Source: Chamaelirium japonicum (lineage: Eukaryota; Streptophyta; Magnoliopsida; Liliales; Melanthiaceae). Taken from it: DNA of 64,000 nt. The notes beneath the pieces were generated by a model. It did not search any database, was not told the DNA's origin, and was given only the letters and a program-made list of their open reading frames with translations. Location of the stretch: NCBI GenBank assembly GCA_947650365.1, contig OX393554.1, forward strand, positions 36,786,482 through 36,850,481, written 5' to 3'. Position 1 is the first letter of the stretch. The number at the start of each line of letters is the position of its first letter. Positions 44,324 through 56,107 of the stretch are shown in pieces. Made by a program: the position numbers and the translations under genes.

Positions 44324-45905
44324 GTTACCCCCTCCAAGTTAGCTAGAGTTCATCTGGCTGGCTTGGATTTGGTGCAAAAAACAGCAACCCCCTGTCTAAA
44401 AAAGGTACAAAGAGGCTTGTCGAAATATTAGTATAAAAAAGGCTGATCGGTCAATTTTGACTGATCGGCCAATTTTGATCGATCGATCAAATTTTGACCG
44501 ATCGGTCAATTTTGACCGATCGATCAAATTTTGACCGATCGGTCAAAATTCAACCGGTCAAAAATCGGGTGATCGGTCAAAAACCATGGTTTTTTGACCG
44601 ATTCAGTAGGAAATTTGACCGATCGGTCGAAATTTTGACCGATCGGTTAATTTTTGACCGATCGGTCATATTTGACCGATCGATCAAATTTTGACCGATC
44701 GGTCAAAATTCAACCGGTCAAGAATAGGGTGATCTGTCAAAAAACATGGTTTTTTGACCGATCCAGTAGAAATTTGACCGATCAAATTATTTTTGCCGAT
44801 CGGTCAAGTTTGGCCGATCGGTAAAAAATTATCCGGTCAAGGTTCGAGTGATCGGCAAAAAACCTTGGTTTTTTGCCAGATCCAGTAGAATTTTGACCGA
44901 TCGAATGATTTTAGCCGATCGGTCAAGTTTGACCGATCAGTTAAAAAATATCCGGTCAAGGTTCGAGTGATCGGCAAAAAACCTTGGTTTTTTGCCAGAT
45001 CCAGTAGAAATTTGACCGATCGAATGATTTTAGCCGATCGGTCAATTTTGACCGATTAGTTAAAAAATATCCGGTCAAGGTTCGAGTGATCGGCAAAAAA
45101 CCTTGGTTTTTTGCCAGATCCAGTAGAATTTTGACCGATCGAATGATTTTAGCCGATCGGTCAATTTTGACCGATCGGTTAAAAAATATCCGGTCAAGGT
45201 TCGAGTGATCGGCAAAAAACCTTGGTTTTTTGCCAGATCCAGTAGAAATTTGACCGATCGAATGATTTTAGCCGATCGGTCAAGTTTGACCGATCGGTTA
45301 AAAAATATCCGGTCAAGGTTCGAGTGATCGACAAAAAACCTTGGTTTTTTGCCAGATCCTTTAGAAATTTGACCGATCGAATGATTTTAGCCGATCGGTC
45401 AAGTTTGACCGATCGGTTAAAAAATATCCGGTCAAGGTTCGAGTGATCGGCAAAAAACCTTGGTTTTTTGCCAGATCCAGTAGAATTTTGACCGATCGAA
45501 TGATTTTAGCCGATCGGTCAATTTTGACCGATCGGTTAAAAAATATCCGGTCAAGGTTCGAGTGATCGGCAAAAAAACCTTGGTTTTTTGCCAGATCCAG
45601 TAGAATTTTGACCGATCGAATGATTTTAGCCGATCGGTCAATTTTGACCGATCGGTTAAAAAATATCCGATCAAGGTTCGAGTGATCGGTAAAAAACCTT
45701 GGTTTTTTGCCAGATCCTGTAGAAATTTGACCGATCGAATGATTTTAGCCGATCGGTCAAGTTTGACCGATCGGTTTAAAAAATATCCGGTCAAGGTTCG
45801 AGTGATCGGCAAAAAACCTTGGTTTTTTGCCAGATCCTGTAGAAATTTGACAGATTAGTTGAAAGTTTTGAACCTGCCCTTAGAGAGGGTTTCGTAACTG
45901 TTCCG
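44324..45905 (-). repeat. polypurine tract, short GATCGG repeats and nine 118-bp repeats, unit C
   Basis: The polypurine tract lies at 44324-44338, short GACCGATCGGTC repeats at about 44440-44775, and about nine 118-119-bp units up to about 45870 (marker GGTTCGAGTGATCGG from about 44841 to 45791). At 45897-45910 the empty form of the solo-LTR site of unit B is seen (a single GTTCC). Confidence 0.9.
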
Positions 45906-46110
45906 TTCTTCGATCTTCTGGCAGAGTTTTGATCATTGATGGAGTTTGATCTTTCCTGTTTTGAGTCTTTGGTTGGTTTGAATGAGGCTTTTGACCGGCG
46001 GTCCGGTTTACTCAGACCGGTGGCTCGCTTGGACCGTTTGGTTCACGTGGACCGGTGGTCCGACGGTTCGCCTGATTTTGCGCCTGCTACGGATGGATGC
46101 CACGTGTTCC
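45906..46110 (+). promoter_or_regulatory. antisense-gene promoter of unit C, distal half
   Basis: Matches 33791-34014 of unit B apart from a short deletion. G-boxes lie at 46044-46049 and 46101-46106. The nested element begins right after the second G-box, whose last G is the first base of the GTTCC target duplication (46106-46110). Confidence 0.6.
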
Positions 46111-47415
46111 TATGGGGGAAAATCTTCGTGCCGACCCGAAGACTCTCGCAGCACCAGTCAATCGAAGTCGAAGTTGACGTCGAAGATCGTTGGTCGATCT
46201 GTTGATTGGAGTTGAAGTTACCTCTTTCGATATGTGAATAGAGATATGCAATCAGAGAGAGTTTGACACAAGAGATTGATCTCGGAGTTCAGCCGAAGCC
46301 TACGTCTCCGTGCTATAGGGAGCAACCCGAATTCACTAACACTTATGCTGGAGTGATCTCGACAGGCCGAGTATCACTGTAAACACTGATCTCTTCGAGA
46401 GAAAAAGAAGATCAAAGAGAGGTGGAAGATGGGAAGTTGGAAATCCCAGAGCTCTGGTTTTAGAACTAAGAATTCGATCTCAGATTCGATCCTTTTACAT
46501 TCGAAGACTCTGCTATTTATAGGATTCCCGGGGAGGAATTCCGGGGCAAATGGCGGTTTCTGCTGCCGTATCTGGGGATCCTCCAGGCAGGGCCGGTGGG
46601 TCCCTTGAAAGCCTTCAGGGGCCCACCAGGCAGGGCCGGTGGGTCCCGTTGCGGTCTCCGGGGGCCCACCGGGCAGGGCCGGTGGATCCCGTTGCGGTCT
46701 CCGGGGGCCCACCAGGCAGGGCCGGTGGGTCCCGCTGTAGTACTCGGGGGCCCACCAGGCAGGGCCGGTGGGTCCCGCTGTAGTCTCCGGGGGCCCACTG
46801 CGCAGGGCCGGTGGGTCCCGCTGTGGTACTCGGGGGCCCACCAGGCATGGCCGGTGGGTCCCGCTGTGGTACTCGGGGGCCCACCAGGCATGGCCGGTGG
46901 GTCCCGCTGTGGTACTCGGGGGCCCACCAGGCATGGCCGGTGGGTCCCGCTGTGGTACTCGGGGGCCCACCAGGCAGGGCCGGTGGGTCCCGCTGTGGTA
47001 CTCGGGGGCCCATCAGGCAGGGCCGGTGGGTCCCGCTGTGGTACTCGGGGGCCCACCAGGCAGGGCCGGTGGGTCCCGCTGTTGTCTCCGGGGGCCCACA
47101 AGGCAGGGCCGGTGGGTCCCGCTGTGGTACTCGGGGGCCCACCAGGCAGGGCCGGTGGGTCCCGCTGTGGTACTCGGGGGCCCACCAGGCAGGGCCGGTG
47201 GGTCTCGCTGTGGTATTCGGGGGCCCACCAGGCAGGGCCGGTGGGTCCCGCTGTGGTACTCGGGGGCCCACCAGGCAGGGCCGGTGGGTCCCGCTGTGGT
47301 ACTCGGGGGCCCACCAGGCAGGGCCAGTGGGTCCCGCTGTTGTCTCCGGGGGCCCACCAGGCAGGGCCGGTGGGTCCCGCTGCTTGCAGATTTCTTACCA
47401 AAATTTGCACCCACA
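46111..47415 (-). repeat. 3' LTR of the nested element, with about nineteen 43-bp units
   Basis: T1-type ends. TATA box at 46521-46514. The U3 minisatellite spans about 46580-47390 (about 19 units of 43 bp), which explains why this LTR is nearly twice the length of the array LTRs. Open frames of 200-300 codons on both strands here are repeat artefacts. Confidence 0.92.
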
Positions 47416-48215
47416 GTTACCCCCTCCAAGTTAGCTAGAGATCATCTGGCTGGCTTGGATTCGTGGTGCAAAGCTAACGACCCCCTGTCACACACGCAGA
47501 GAAGCTTTGTCGAGTGTTAGCGTTTGAAAATAGACTGATCGGTTGAATTTTGACTGATCGGTCAAGTCTGATCTATCGGTCAAAGTGATCGGTTGAAGTG
47601 ATCGGTCAAATTTGATCGGTCAAAAGTGATCGGTCAAAAGTGATCGGTCAAAAAGTGATCGGTCAAATTTGATCGGTCAAATTTGATCGGTCAAGAGTGT
47701 TGGTCAAAAGTGATCGGTCAAAAAGTGATCGGTCAAAAAGTGATCGGTCAAATTTCAACCGGTCAAGGATCGGGTGATCGGTCAAAAGACATGGTTTTTT
47801 GACAGATCTAGTAGAAAATCGACCGATCGGTCGAATTCGACTGATCGGTCACGTCTGACCGATCGGTCAAAGTGATCGGTCGAAGTGATCGGTCAAATTT
47901 GATCGGTCAAATTTGATCGGTCAAAAGTGATCGGTCAAAAAGTGATCGGTCAAATTTCAACCGGTCAAGGATTGGGTGATCGGCAAAAAACCTTGGTTTT
48001 TTGCCAGATCCAGTAGAAAATCGACCGATCAATTGATTTTAACCGATCAGCTAGGTTTGCCTGATCGGTTAAAATTAACCGATCAAGGTGATCGGTCGAA
48101 ATCGATCTGTCAGAGTGATCGGTCGAAGTTGATCGGTCGAGTTGATCGGTCTAATTTGACCGATCGGTCGAATTCGACCGATAGGTCAAATTTGACAGAT
48201 CAACGAAAGACCCTC
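47416..48215 (-). repeat. polypurine tract and degenerate GATCGGTCAAA repeats of the nested element
   Basis: The tract at 47416-47430 matches the other T1 copies. It is followed by irregular short repeats of GTGATCGGTCAAA and GACCGATCGGTC types up to about 48215. The 118-bp unit is only recognisable as one partial copy near 47960-48020. Confidence 0.8.
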
Positions 48216-48364
48216 TGCCAGGGTCGTGGACTCAATCGCCTGCTTCTAATACTGATGGATTTAGATCGAAGAGGGGAGGATGGCCTCGACCCATGTTTGT
48301 TGAAATTTTGAGGATGTTGGAATTGAAGGTTTGGTTAAAAATTGAAGATTGGCACGAGAAGCCA

Positions 48365-48640
48365 ATCGGGTGTAGATCACCGTTCGGGAAAATTTCACCG
48401 ATCGGGAGGTGGTCACTGATCGGGTGCAGATCGCCGATCGGGTGCAAATCGCCGATCGGGTGCAAATCACCGATCAGATGCAAATCGCCGATCACGATCA
48501 GGTCGCTGATCGGGTGCAAATCGCCGATCGGGTGCAAATCTCTGATCATGAGCAGGTCACTGATCGGGTGTAAATCGCCGATCGGGTGCATTTTGCCGAT
48601 CGGGTGAATTTCACCGATCGGACAAAAAATAGCCGGTCAA
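48365..48640. repeat. 18-bp GCCGATCGGGTGCAAATC repeats
   Basis: About a dozen units of roughly 18 bp built on CGATCGGGTGCAAATC, some with C-to-A or A-to-G variants. They give a repeated IGCKSP peptide in one frame, which I do not treat as coding. The block is private to the nested element. Confidence 0.85.
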
Positions 48641-50860
48641 AGAAGGGTTGATCGGCAAAATACCCCCGTTTGGCGCCAGATCCAGTAGTATTTTTCGCCG
48701 ATCAGATAGAAAACGAAGGGGAAGAAGGGGACCGAGTTTCGCCGATTGTGCGATTTTGACCGATCGGTCAAATTCGACCGATCGGGCAATTTCGACCGAT
48801 CGGAGGCTATGATCGGTGGATTTTTGGCTGATCAGTCGAAGACGAAGGGCTGCTGCCGGTCGGAGTCGAGGGTGGCGATCGGAGTCGGGGTCGAAGGTGA
48901 TGGTTGCCGATCGGCAAATATTACACTAAATCGGGCAAAACACCCCTCTATTTAATCGATCCCTCGAATCTTGACCGGTTGCCAGCGACCGATCGGTCGC
49001 GGGCAACCGATCAGAGGTCTTGAGTCCGGCTGCCGAGAGGGGAGGAGCTGCTAGATTGGATCTGAGGGTGAAGAGGTGGAGATTGATCTGCTTCCCACGT
49101 TGCTGTTGCTCGATCGAAGATGGGGAAGGAGGCTGATCCCCTCTTCGAGCTGTCATCGGTGAGGCGAGAGGAGATTGCGGGCTGCTGCTCCAGATCTTGG
49201 AAGAACAGGGGAGGTTGAACCCTTTGAGTGGGATATGGTGCTTTAGTGCTGGCATGATCGCACCCCTCCGGCTCGGTCAAACAAATCTGGACCGTTTGAT
49301 GGATGCTTCAAAATTTATCACTGTGCAGTCACGGGCTGGCTTCCCCATTGCGCCACTGTGCAGTCACAGGCCGGCTGTGCTTTGTGGACGAGAGCTTGTC
49401 ACCCACGTGGGGGCAACATGGTGGGCTGGATACTTGGTGCTGGTCTATGAGTTGGGTGCGCTTCGTGCTTGGCTTTGCCACCCCCATGTGATGGCATGGG
49501 GAGTGCTGGTGGGCTCTCATGGCATGGGGAGTGCTGGTGGGCTCTCATGGCATGGGGAGTGCTGGTGGGCTCTCATTGCTTGGATCATGTTTTGGGGGCC
49601 ACAAGATGAGTTCTAGGTGGACCACTCAAAGTTGGTAGGTGCTGCATGCCAAATTAATGAGATCGAATTATGACCGTTGATGTTGTTTTGAAAGGTGGGT
49701 AGTGGGCAGCAGCTGCATTGTTGTTCTTGGAAGATGCATTTTGGAGCTCGTGGGCCTCCATGCTATGTCGGATGTATGGACAAACATGGGCTACACCAGG
49801 CTAAGGGTTAATCGAGCGATTGCCGCTAATTGGTAACGATCCAGGGGATCGACTACTGTTGGAAGATCGGACGACGAAGGTCGGCCGATAATCCGTAGCA
49901 TTGAAAGCCATGCCACGGGAGGTCAGGTGAGTCAGTTGGGCAGGGCGAATCCTCGTCGTAAGGAAGTTTGGATCGATCGAATGTCGATGCTATGAACCGA
50001 GGTAACTCGATCTTTTGCAAGATCAGCTTGTACTCACAAGTCTTCGAATGCACAATCATGTACGAATGACGTGCGCACCTAGTTGTCCTCCACTGGTGGA
50101 CTAACCAGGGTGGAGAGTGTCTTTAGAAAGCAATTGAATGTGTGTTCTGAATAGAATTCGAATGCCTTGCTACTGAATAGTGTTGAGGCCATGAGCGAAG
50201 TCGAGATTGAATGCCGAGACTCAGGTCTCGGACTTTGCTGCCACGTACTAGGACTAAATTTGGACTTTGTTCGAATGCTGTGGTTCATGCCTCAGACTTT
50301 ATCTTTGAATGGTTGATGAGTCTTCGTCTGTGTCAATCGGCTTCTGAATCTTAGGACGATCTGCAACATCGGAAGATTTTTGAGGGTTGGTCGGAAGATC
50401 ACACGACTCCAGGGAGACAGTCGTCTCGTCGTTGATGCTGGTTATGAAAGATTGTAGATTCACCCCCTCATCGATGGTGGACTTCCAGAACGCGTCTTCC
50501 TCGAGCATGAGAGCGCGTGATGCTCTCTTATATGAGTGTCGAGTGGTAGCAGTCTTCTGTAGTGACTTGGTAAGTTTGAGGAATGTCCTGCCTTTGGAGC
50601 GACGTTGGCTGAATGCTGCAGAACGCGTTGGACCTTGATCTTCATGTCGAGATGTGTTGGGGCAAAGAGCTTTAGGCTTTGCTAGGGTGCCGAGAGCAGA
50701 TCTCGGATTTTGGACTTGCTGAGTGCTGAGGCGATGGTCGCTTCAGACTTTGTCTGCGAGCACCGGAGCTCTCTATCTGAGTTCGTTAGGTGTCAAGACG
50801 GTGTAGAGCATCTTGAACTTTTCATTCGAGTGCTGAGGCTTGTCTTTGGACTTTGCTGGT
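48641..50860. other. internal DNA of the nested element without recognised origin
   Basis: About 2.2 kb with no match by eye to any T1 or T2 part. The first third still holds scattered CCGATCGG motifs. A triplicated unit of about 29 bp (CATGGGGAGTGCTGGTGGGCT) lies at about 49490-49575. No frame longer than about 140 codons is seen and none has a motif I recognise. It may be diverged internal sequence of another T1 subfamily or captured host DNA. Confidence 0.5.
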
Positions 50861-51182
50861 AGCTTGAAATTGAGAGTTGTGCTGTTTCACAACCCGAAAT
50901 CGTTTAACATTTGCACGTAAAGGGTCGTGTCGCAACACGAGGCCCTAAACTTGTTAAACGACCTGGTAGCTTGAAATTGAGAGTTGTGCTATTTCACAAC
51001 CCGAAACCGTTTAACATTTGCACGTAAAGGGTCGTGTCGCAACACGAGGCCCTAAACTTGTTAAACGACCTGGTAGCTTGAAATTGAGAGTTGTGCTGTT
51101 TCACAACCCGAAACCGTTTAACATTTGCACGTAAAGGGTCGTGTCGCAACACGAGGCCCTAAACTTGTTAAACGACCTGGTA
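50861..51182. repeat. three 107-bp hairpin repeats of the nested element
   Basis: Units start at 50861, 50968 and 51075 and are nearly identical. Each holds the hairpin TCGTGT-CGCA-ACACGA (50925-50940, 51032-51047, 51139-51154) bracketed by GGG and CCC and followed by AAACTTGTTAAACGACCTGG. They correspond to the hairpin spacer between pol and antisense gene in the array units, with different stem bases but the same pairing and loop. Confidence 0.85.
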
Positions 51183-51289
51183 GCTTGAAGGTTGAGCTGG
51201 CTCAACTTGAATTTGCTTGAAGGTTTGAAACTGAATGTTGCGCTGTCTCATAACTCAGAATTTGAACGGACAAGTAGACGTTTGAGAGC

Positions 51290-51530
51290 AATCTTTATTC
51301 AGCATAGAAATTACATCAGAGACGGAAATCTCTCTCTTTTTGGTGAGATCAGTCGATAAGATCCTTTGCTTGCGATAGATTCGATGGTGTAGGTTCCTTC
51401 CCAGCTGGGAGTTAGTTTGCATTCGAGTGCCAAGGCTGTCTCCTTGGGCTTCGCCAAATGCCGAGGCAACGAGTGCACCTCGGACTTTGTGGATATATAG
51501 CACATGCCTTTGCCTATCACCTCGTTGTAG
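51290..51530 (-). pseudogene. pol: remnant of the pol C-terminal end in the nested element
   Basis: On the minus strand a stretch reading EGTYTIESIASKGSYRLISP matches the T1 pol ending EGSYIVESIGGKGSYRLVTP in position and content. Only this C-terminal part remains. Confidence 0.7.
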
Positions 51531-51760
51531 TCTTCAAGTGAGCCCTTTCGTTTCGAACCTCACCCCCAATGTAGGGATTGGAGGAGAGTCAGACTTGAAA
51601 GGCTTAGGATATCGATGGGAGATGTCGACGATAGATTGTCTAGAAAGAGTGGGTTGTTGGATTGAAGTTGAGCCGCCGACCCATTGAGCGAGTCTCGGGT
51701 CGAAACTGATATCGTTCTGAGTAACTTCCCTCTGGATGATCCTGATAGAGTATTCGCCAT
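51531..51760 (-). pseudogene. gag: remnant of the gag N-terminal end in the nested element
   Basis: The minus strand from about 51759 starts with a codon run MANTLSGSSRGK and shares nucleotide stretches (GAGACTCG.TCAATG, GGCTCAACTTC) with the T1 gag start MARTKHQG. It passes within about 300 bases into the pol remnant, so the main body of gag-pol is missing. Confidence 0.55.
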
Positions 51761-51909
51761 TCAGTGAAAGCGAAGGAAGCAACCAGATCGCTCGTATCCA
51801 ATAGGTTGCCTACTCAACCGAGGGAGCTGAGAAGTTTGACTTTGAAGATCAGTTGTCTGCTCAACCGATCCGATGTTGTCGTTGAGCACATTGAGCTTTT
51901 TGAACGGAT

Positions 51910-51928
51910 CCCACAGACGGCGCCAAAC
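51910..51928 (-). other. primer-binding site of the nested element
   Basis: The minus strand reads GTTTGGCGCCGTCTGTGGG directly after the 5' LTR end, identical to array units B and C. Confidence 0.87.
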
Positions 51929-53233
51929 TGTGGGGGAAAATCTTCGTGCCGACCCGAAGACTCTCGCAGCACCAGTCAATCGAAGTCGAAGTTGACGTCG
52001 AAGATCGTTGGTCGATCTGTTGATTGGAGTTGAAGTTACCTCTTTCGATATGTGAATAGAGATATGCAATCAGAGAGAGTTTGACACAAGAGATTGATCT
52101 CGGAGTTCAGCCGAAGCCTACGTCTCCGTGCTATAGGGAGCAACCCGAATTCACTAACACTTATGCTGGAGTGATCTCGACAGGCCGAGTATCACTGTAA
52201 ACACTGATCTCTTCGAGAGAAAAAGAAGATCAAAGAGAGGTGGAAGATGGGAAGTTGGAAATCCCAGAGCTCTGGTTTTAGAACTGAGAATTCGATCTCA
52301 GATTCGATCCTTTTACATTCGAAGACTCTGCTATTTATAGGATTCCCGGGGAGGAATTCCGGGGCAAATGGCGGTTTCTGCTGCCGTATCTGGGGATCCT
52401 CCAGGCAGGGCCGATGGGTCCCTTGAAAGCCTTCAGGGGCCCACCAGGCAGGGCCGGTGGGTCCCGTTGCGGTCTCCGGGGGCCCACCGGGCAGGGCCGG
52501 TGGGTCCCATTGCGGTCTCCGGGGGCCCACCAGGCAGGGCCGGTAGGTCCCGCTGTAGTACTCGGGGGCCCACCAGGCAGGGCCGGTGGGTCCCGCTGTA
52601 GTCTCCGGGGGCCCACTGGGCAGGGCCGGTGGGTCCCGCTGTGGTACTCGGGGGCCCACCAGGCATGGCCGGTGGGTCCCGCTGTGGTACTCGGGGGCCC
52701 ACCAGGCATGGCCGGTGGGTCCCGCTGTGGTACTCGGGGGCCCACCAGGCAGGGCCGGTGGGTCCCGCTGTGGTACTCGGGGGCCCATCAGGCAGGGCCG
52801 GTGGGTCCCGCTGTGGTACTCGGGGGCCCACCAGGCAGGGCCGGTGGGTCCCGCTGTTGTCTCCGGGGGCCCACCAGGCAGGGCCGGTGGGTCCCGCTGT
52901 GGTCTCCGGGGGCCCACCAGGCAGGGCCGGTGGGTCCCGCTGTGGTACTCGGGGGCCCACCAGGCAGGGCCGGTGGGTCCCGCTGTGGTACTCGGGGGCC
53001 CACCAGGCAGGGCCGGTGGGTCCCGCTGTGGTACTCGGGGGCCCACCAGGCAGGGCCGGTGGGTCCCGCTGTGGTACTCGGGGGCCCACCAGGCAGGGCC
53101 GGTGGGTCCCGCTGTGGTACTTGGGGGCCCACCAGGCAGGGCCAGTGGGTCCCGCTGTTGTCTCCGGGGGCCCACCAGGCAGGGCCGGTGGGTCCCGCTG
53201 CTTGCAGATTTCTTACCAAAATTTGCACCCACA
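51929..53233 (-). repeat. 5' LTR of the nested element (1305 bp)
   Basis: Same length and order as the left LTR, with TATA box at 52339-52332 and about nineteen 43-bp units (about 52398-53210). A few base differences and a changed order of variant 43-bp units separate the two. Confidence 0.92.
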
Positions 53234-53408
53234 GTTCCTACAAAAACACGCGATTTGATATGGTGAAGACACGTGTCTTCTCAATTTGCGTACCTGTTTT
53301 ACCCTGGGTATATGAGTTTCACTGGCTGTCATTTTTGCCTCACGCTTCCAAAATTTTTCGAAGTCCAGACTTTTTGCTCCCGATTTCTGCTTTTGCTCGA
53401 TCGATCAG
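53234..53408 (+). promoter_or_regulatory. antisense-gene promoter of unit C, proximal half
   Basis: Continues unit C after the nested element: one G-box within ACACGTGTC (53270-53275) and the TATA-like TATATGA near 53309. The distal two G-boxes now lie 7.1 kb upstream. The nested LTR, reading away on the minus strand, has become the new neighbour. Confidence 0.6.
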
Positions 53409-56107
53409 ATGGCGTCTTCTGGAAGTTCGAAGAAGTCAGGCGGTGTCCCTTCGAAGAGGAAAGGGAAGGAGATTGTTGAGGTTCCATCCCCTCCGAAGGG
53501 TCGAGGCAAGGGCAAGGCCGTGCTTGCCGAACTTGGGCAGCTGGGAAAAAGGCATCAAGGGGTTGGGTTTGCTTCAGCGCCATCGAGGCCAGAGCATATC
53601 CCTAAAGTAAAGTTTGCTCTGGGCCCGCTCATGTCTCTGTCAGAGGAAACTGAGTACGTGTACAATACTGGTGGAGAGTTCACAGATTCAAAAAGGAAGA
53701 AGTGGCAGACATTGCTCTCTTTCTTCACCGAAGGGAGGGTGCAACCTTCGCTCCCCAGCATTCAGACTGCATTCGGCATCGACAAGAAGACCGTCTTCAC
53801 CAGCTTCGCTAGTAACGAAAAGGTTATGGGAACCATTGTGACTATCGGCCAACTCAACTGCGGCCTGCGTCTTCCGTTGCCACCCTTTGCGGCAAGATTA
53901 CTGAACACTTCTGGCCTCTGCCCGGGGCAGGTCACGGGGAACGCCTGGCGAATTATCTACGCATTCTGCCGCGTGGATTCGGATTTCCAGGAAGACTTGA
54001 AGGCGTGCTACTCCAGCATCCCAGAAGGTGAAGATGCTCGGATCGAGCTTGGATATTTTTTCTTCCACTATCGATGGTCTTGGAGGAAGGATAGTCCGTT
54101 CTACAGTTTGACAGGTGTATCTCCGCTGCGCCCATTAACTGATACAGTCCCTTCGGACAAATTATACACTGATTGGCCCATCTCTGTTACCGGCGCATGG
54201 ACACCCGTCTCAGTGCCTGATACCCCCCGAGGCGAAGTGCATGACGCAGTGAAGATGTACTGCGAGGGGGGCATCTTCGCCTGGACCTCCGAGAGGGCTG
54301 GAGCTATTGATAATTTATTTCTCGAGTTGACCTGCGGGACTAGGTCATGGAAACAGTTCTCCAACTACCCCGTGAGATATGGCAAGGCCAATCTCCTCCA
54401 TCGATCAAAAGATAGATACGAGGACAATGAAGTCCTATATTCTGACTATGAGGAGGACCCCCATTCGGGTAAGATTATCCGGAAGGTTAGGGCTGAGAAG
54501 AAAATCTATACTGCAAGGCGCCGATTGCCTACCGTGGATGAGAAGCTGGTGATCCAAAGAGGCCCAGCGAAGAAGAAGAGAAAAACCCTCATCAAGCAAA
54601 AGGAAGATGAAGACCAAGGGAAAAAAAATGAAGATGAAGAAGAAGAAAAGAAGGGGAGCGTCGAGGAAGACGAAGAAACAGAGAATGTCAGCCACGACAA
54701 CAGTGGTAATGATGAAGACGAGGATGGGAACGACGAGAATGATCTGTCTTCCACCCCCTCTGGTGGAGATGGTGAGAACGGGGGTGGTGAGGAAGAAATT
54801 CCTCCCACCCCCACTGGTGGTGCAACAGGGGAAGACTCAATTCCTATTCCCATTGACGAGGTTAAAGCCCGTCAAATGGAGGAAATTCTCGACATAGAAG
54901 GTGATGGCCCAAAGGCGGTTCCCACCTACAAGTTTGATGAATTGAAGAAGCCGCTGCGCTTCAAAATAAAATTGTCGAGGAGTGGTGGGGTTGGAAGCAA
55001 CCCCACACCCCTCGATCAACTTCCACCTGAAGTACCCCGACTCGAAGGAGCGACAACGAGCGGGGGTATAGAGGTTGAGCAACCCCCACCCCCCTCTCGG
55101 TCTCTGGCTGAGGAGGTGGCTGCTATGGTGGCGGGACTCGTCCAGCCAGGCGGGCCACAGGAAGAAAGAGTCTCACCTCCCCGGGATGCTCCCTCCCCTA
55201 TCCATTTGGAGAGGGAAAGTCGCGTGGGCGATGGAGCTACTCAACCTCAGCCAACGCCGGCCCCTATTCAGGAGAAATCGACCCCTCAGGGTGGTTCCGA
55301 TCGCCGAAAGGGTAAGGAGCCAAGGGTTGAAGCCTCAGGTAATTGTACTAACTTGCCTTGATTTTCTTGCCTCTGAAGATTGGAAATAATCCAACACTTT
55401 GACCTTTCGTGTTGATTGCAGGTGCGCCTGTTGGCTCGACCCCGAAGATGAAGAGTTTGGGTGATGTTGACATCAACCACCCCACATCCGTGATCCGGAA
55501 ACTCTGCAATCTTCCAGGGGCTACTCTGGATGAAGCTTTCGACAGGCTCGAACTGGTGGTAAGTGCATCTTGCTCGACCGATCATCTGAATTGCATCTTC
55601 AGAATAATTCTAACTCTTTTGTTCTTTTTGCAGAATTCAGCAGTTTTGAATGTTGCGACCAAGCTCTCCATGAAGGCGGGAGCCAAAGAAGCTTCAGCTG
55701 AAGTCTCCCGCTTATATGCCGCACTGGAGGTCGTAAGCGAGGAGAGGGATAAGCTGAGGGAGGCTCTATCCTCAAAGAAGGAGGCATTGAAGGCCAAGAC
55801 CGAGGCCCTTCGCAAGGAAAAGTTAGAGAGTAAGGGCTGGCAGAATGGATACGAGGCCCGGGGTCACGAGCTTGAAGATTTGAAGAAGCGATTCTTCAGG
55901 ATCGAGAACTTGGGCTTCGATCGTGCTGCTCGAATAAAGGAGCTGGAGGCTCAACTTGCTGCTTCAGCAGAGACTCATAAGAAGGAGCTGGAGCATATGC
56001 GGAGTGAGTGCAAGAGCTACAGGGAAACAACTGAGAAGGCAGCAGAAGCGCTCAGGGTCCATGTAACCAGTGTCCGATCCTCTAAGGCATCAGTGGCCAA
56101 GCCTTGA
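53409..56107 (+). CDS. antisense accessory gene (aORF) of T1 unit C, three exons, looks whole
   Basis: Same plan and same length as the unit B gene: exon 1 53409-55338, intron 55339-55421, exon 2 55422-55558, intron 55559-55633, exon 3 55634-56107, with GT...AG borders and an open frame. Domains are the basic N terminus, the PF04195-like block, the KKKRK cluster, the acidic middle, the Pro-rich part and the coiled-coil-like C terminus. It differs from the unit B copy by only a small number of residues. Its promoter has been split by the nested element, so its expression may differ. Function unknown. Confidence 0.82.

Larger units (their letters stand above)
46111..53233 (-). mobile_element. 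nested non-autonomous T1-derived element (7.1 kb), GTTCC target duplication
   Basis: Two 1,305-bp LTRs (46111-47415 and 51929-53233) of T1 type enclose 4.5 kb. GTTCC at 46106-46110 and 53234-53238 are the target duplications; joined flanks match the uninterrupted sequence of unit B at 34006-34015. The internal region keeps a polypurine tract, degenerate GATCGG repeats, three 107-bp hairpin repeats, a remnant of the pol end, a remnant of the gag start and a Tat primer-binding site. Most of gag-pol and the antisense gene are absent, so it is a deletion derivative that would depend on relatives for movement. The equal-length LTRs suggest a recent insertion. Confidence 0.92.

Noticed and set aside
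46517-47438. Long Gly/Pro/Trp-rich open frames on both strands in the nested-element LTRs (also 52192-53610)
   Set aside because: They follow the 43-bp minisatellite, which is open in several frames; the same peptides reappear frame-shifted in every T1 LTR.
48293-48607. Frame with repeated IGCKSP
   Set aside because: Product of an 18-bp tandem repeat; no start context, no homologue in other copies.
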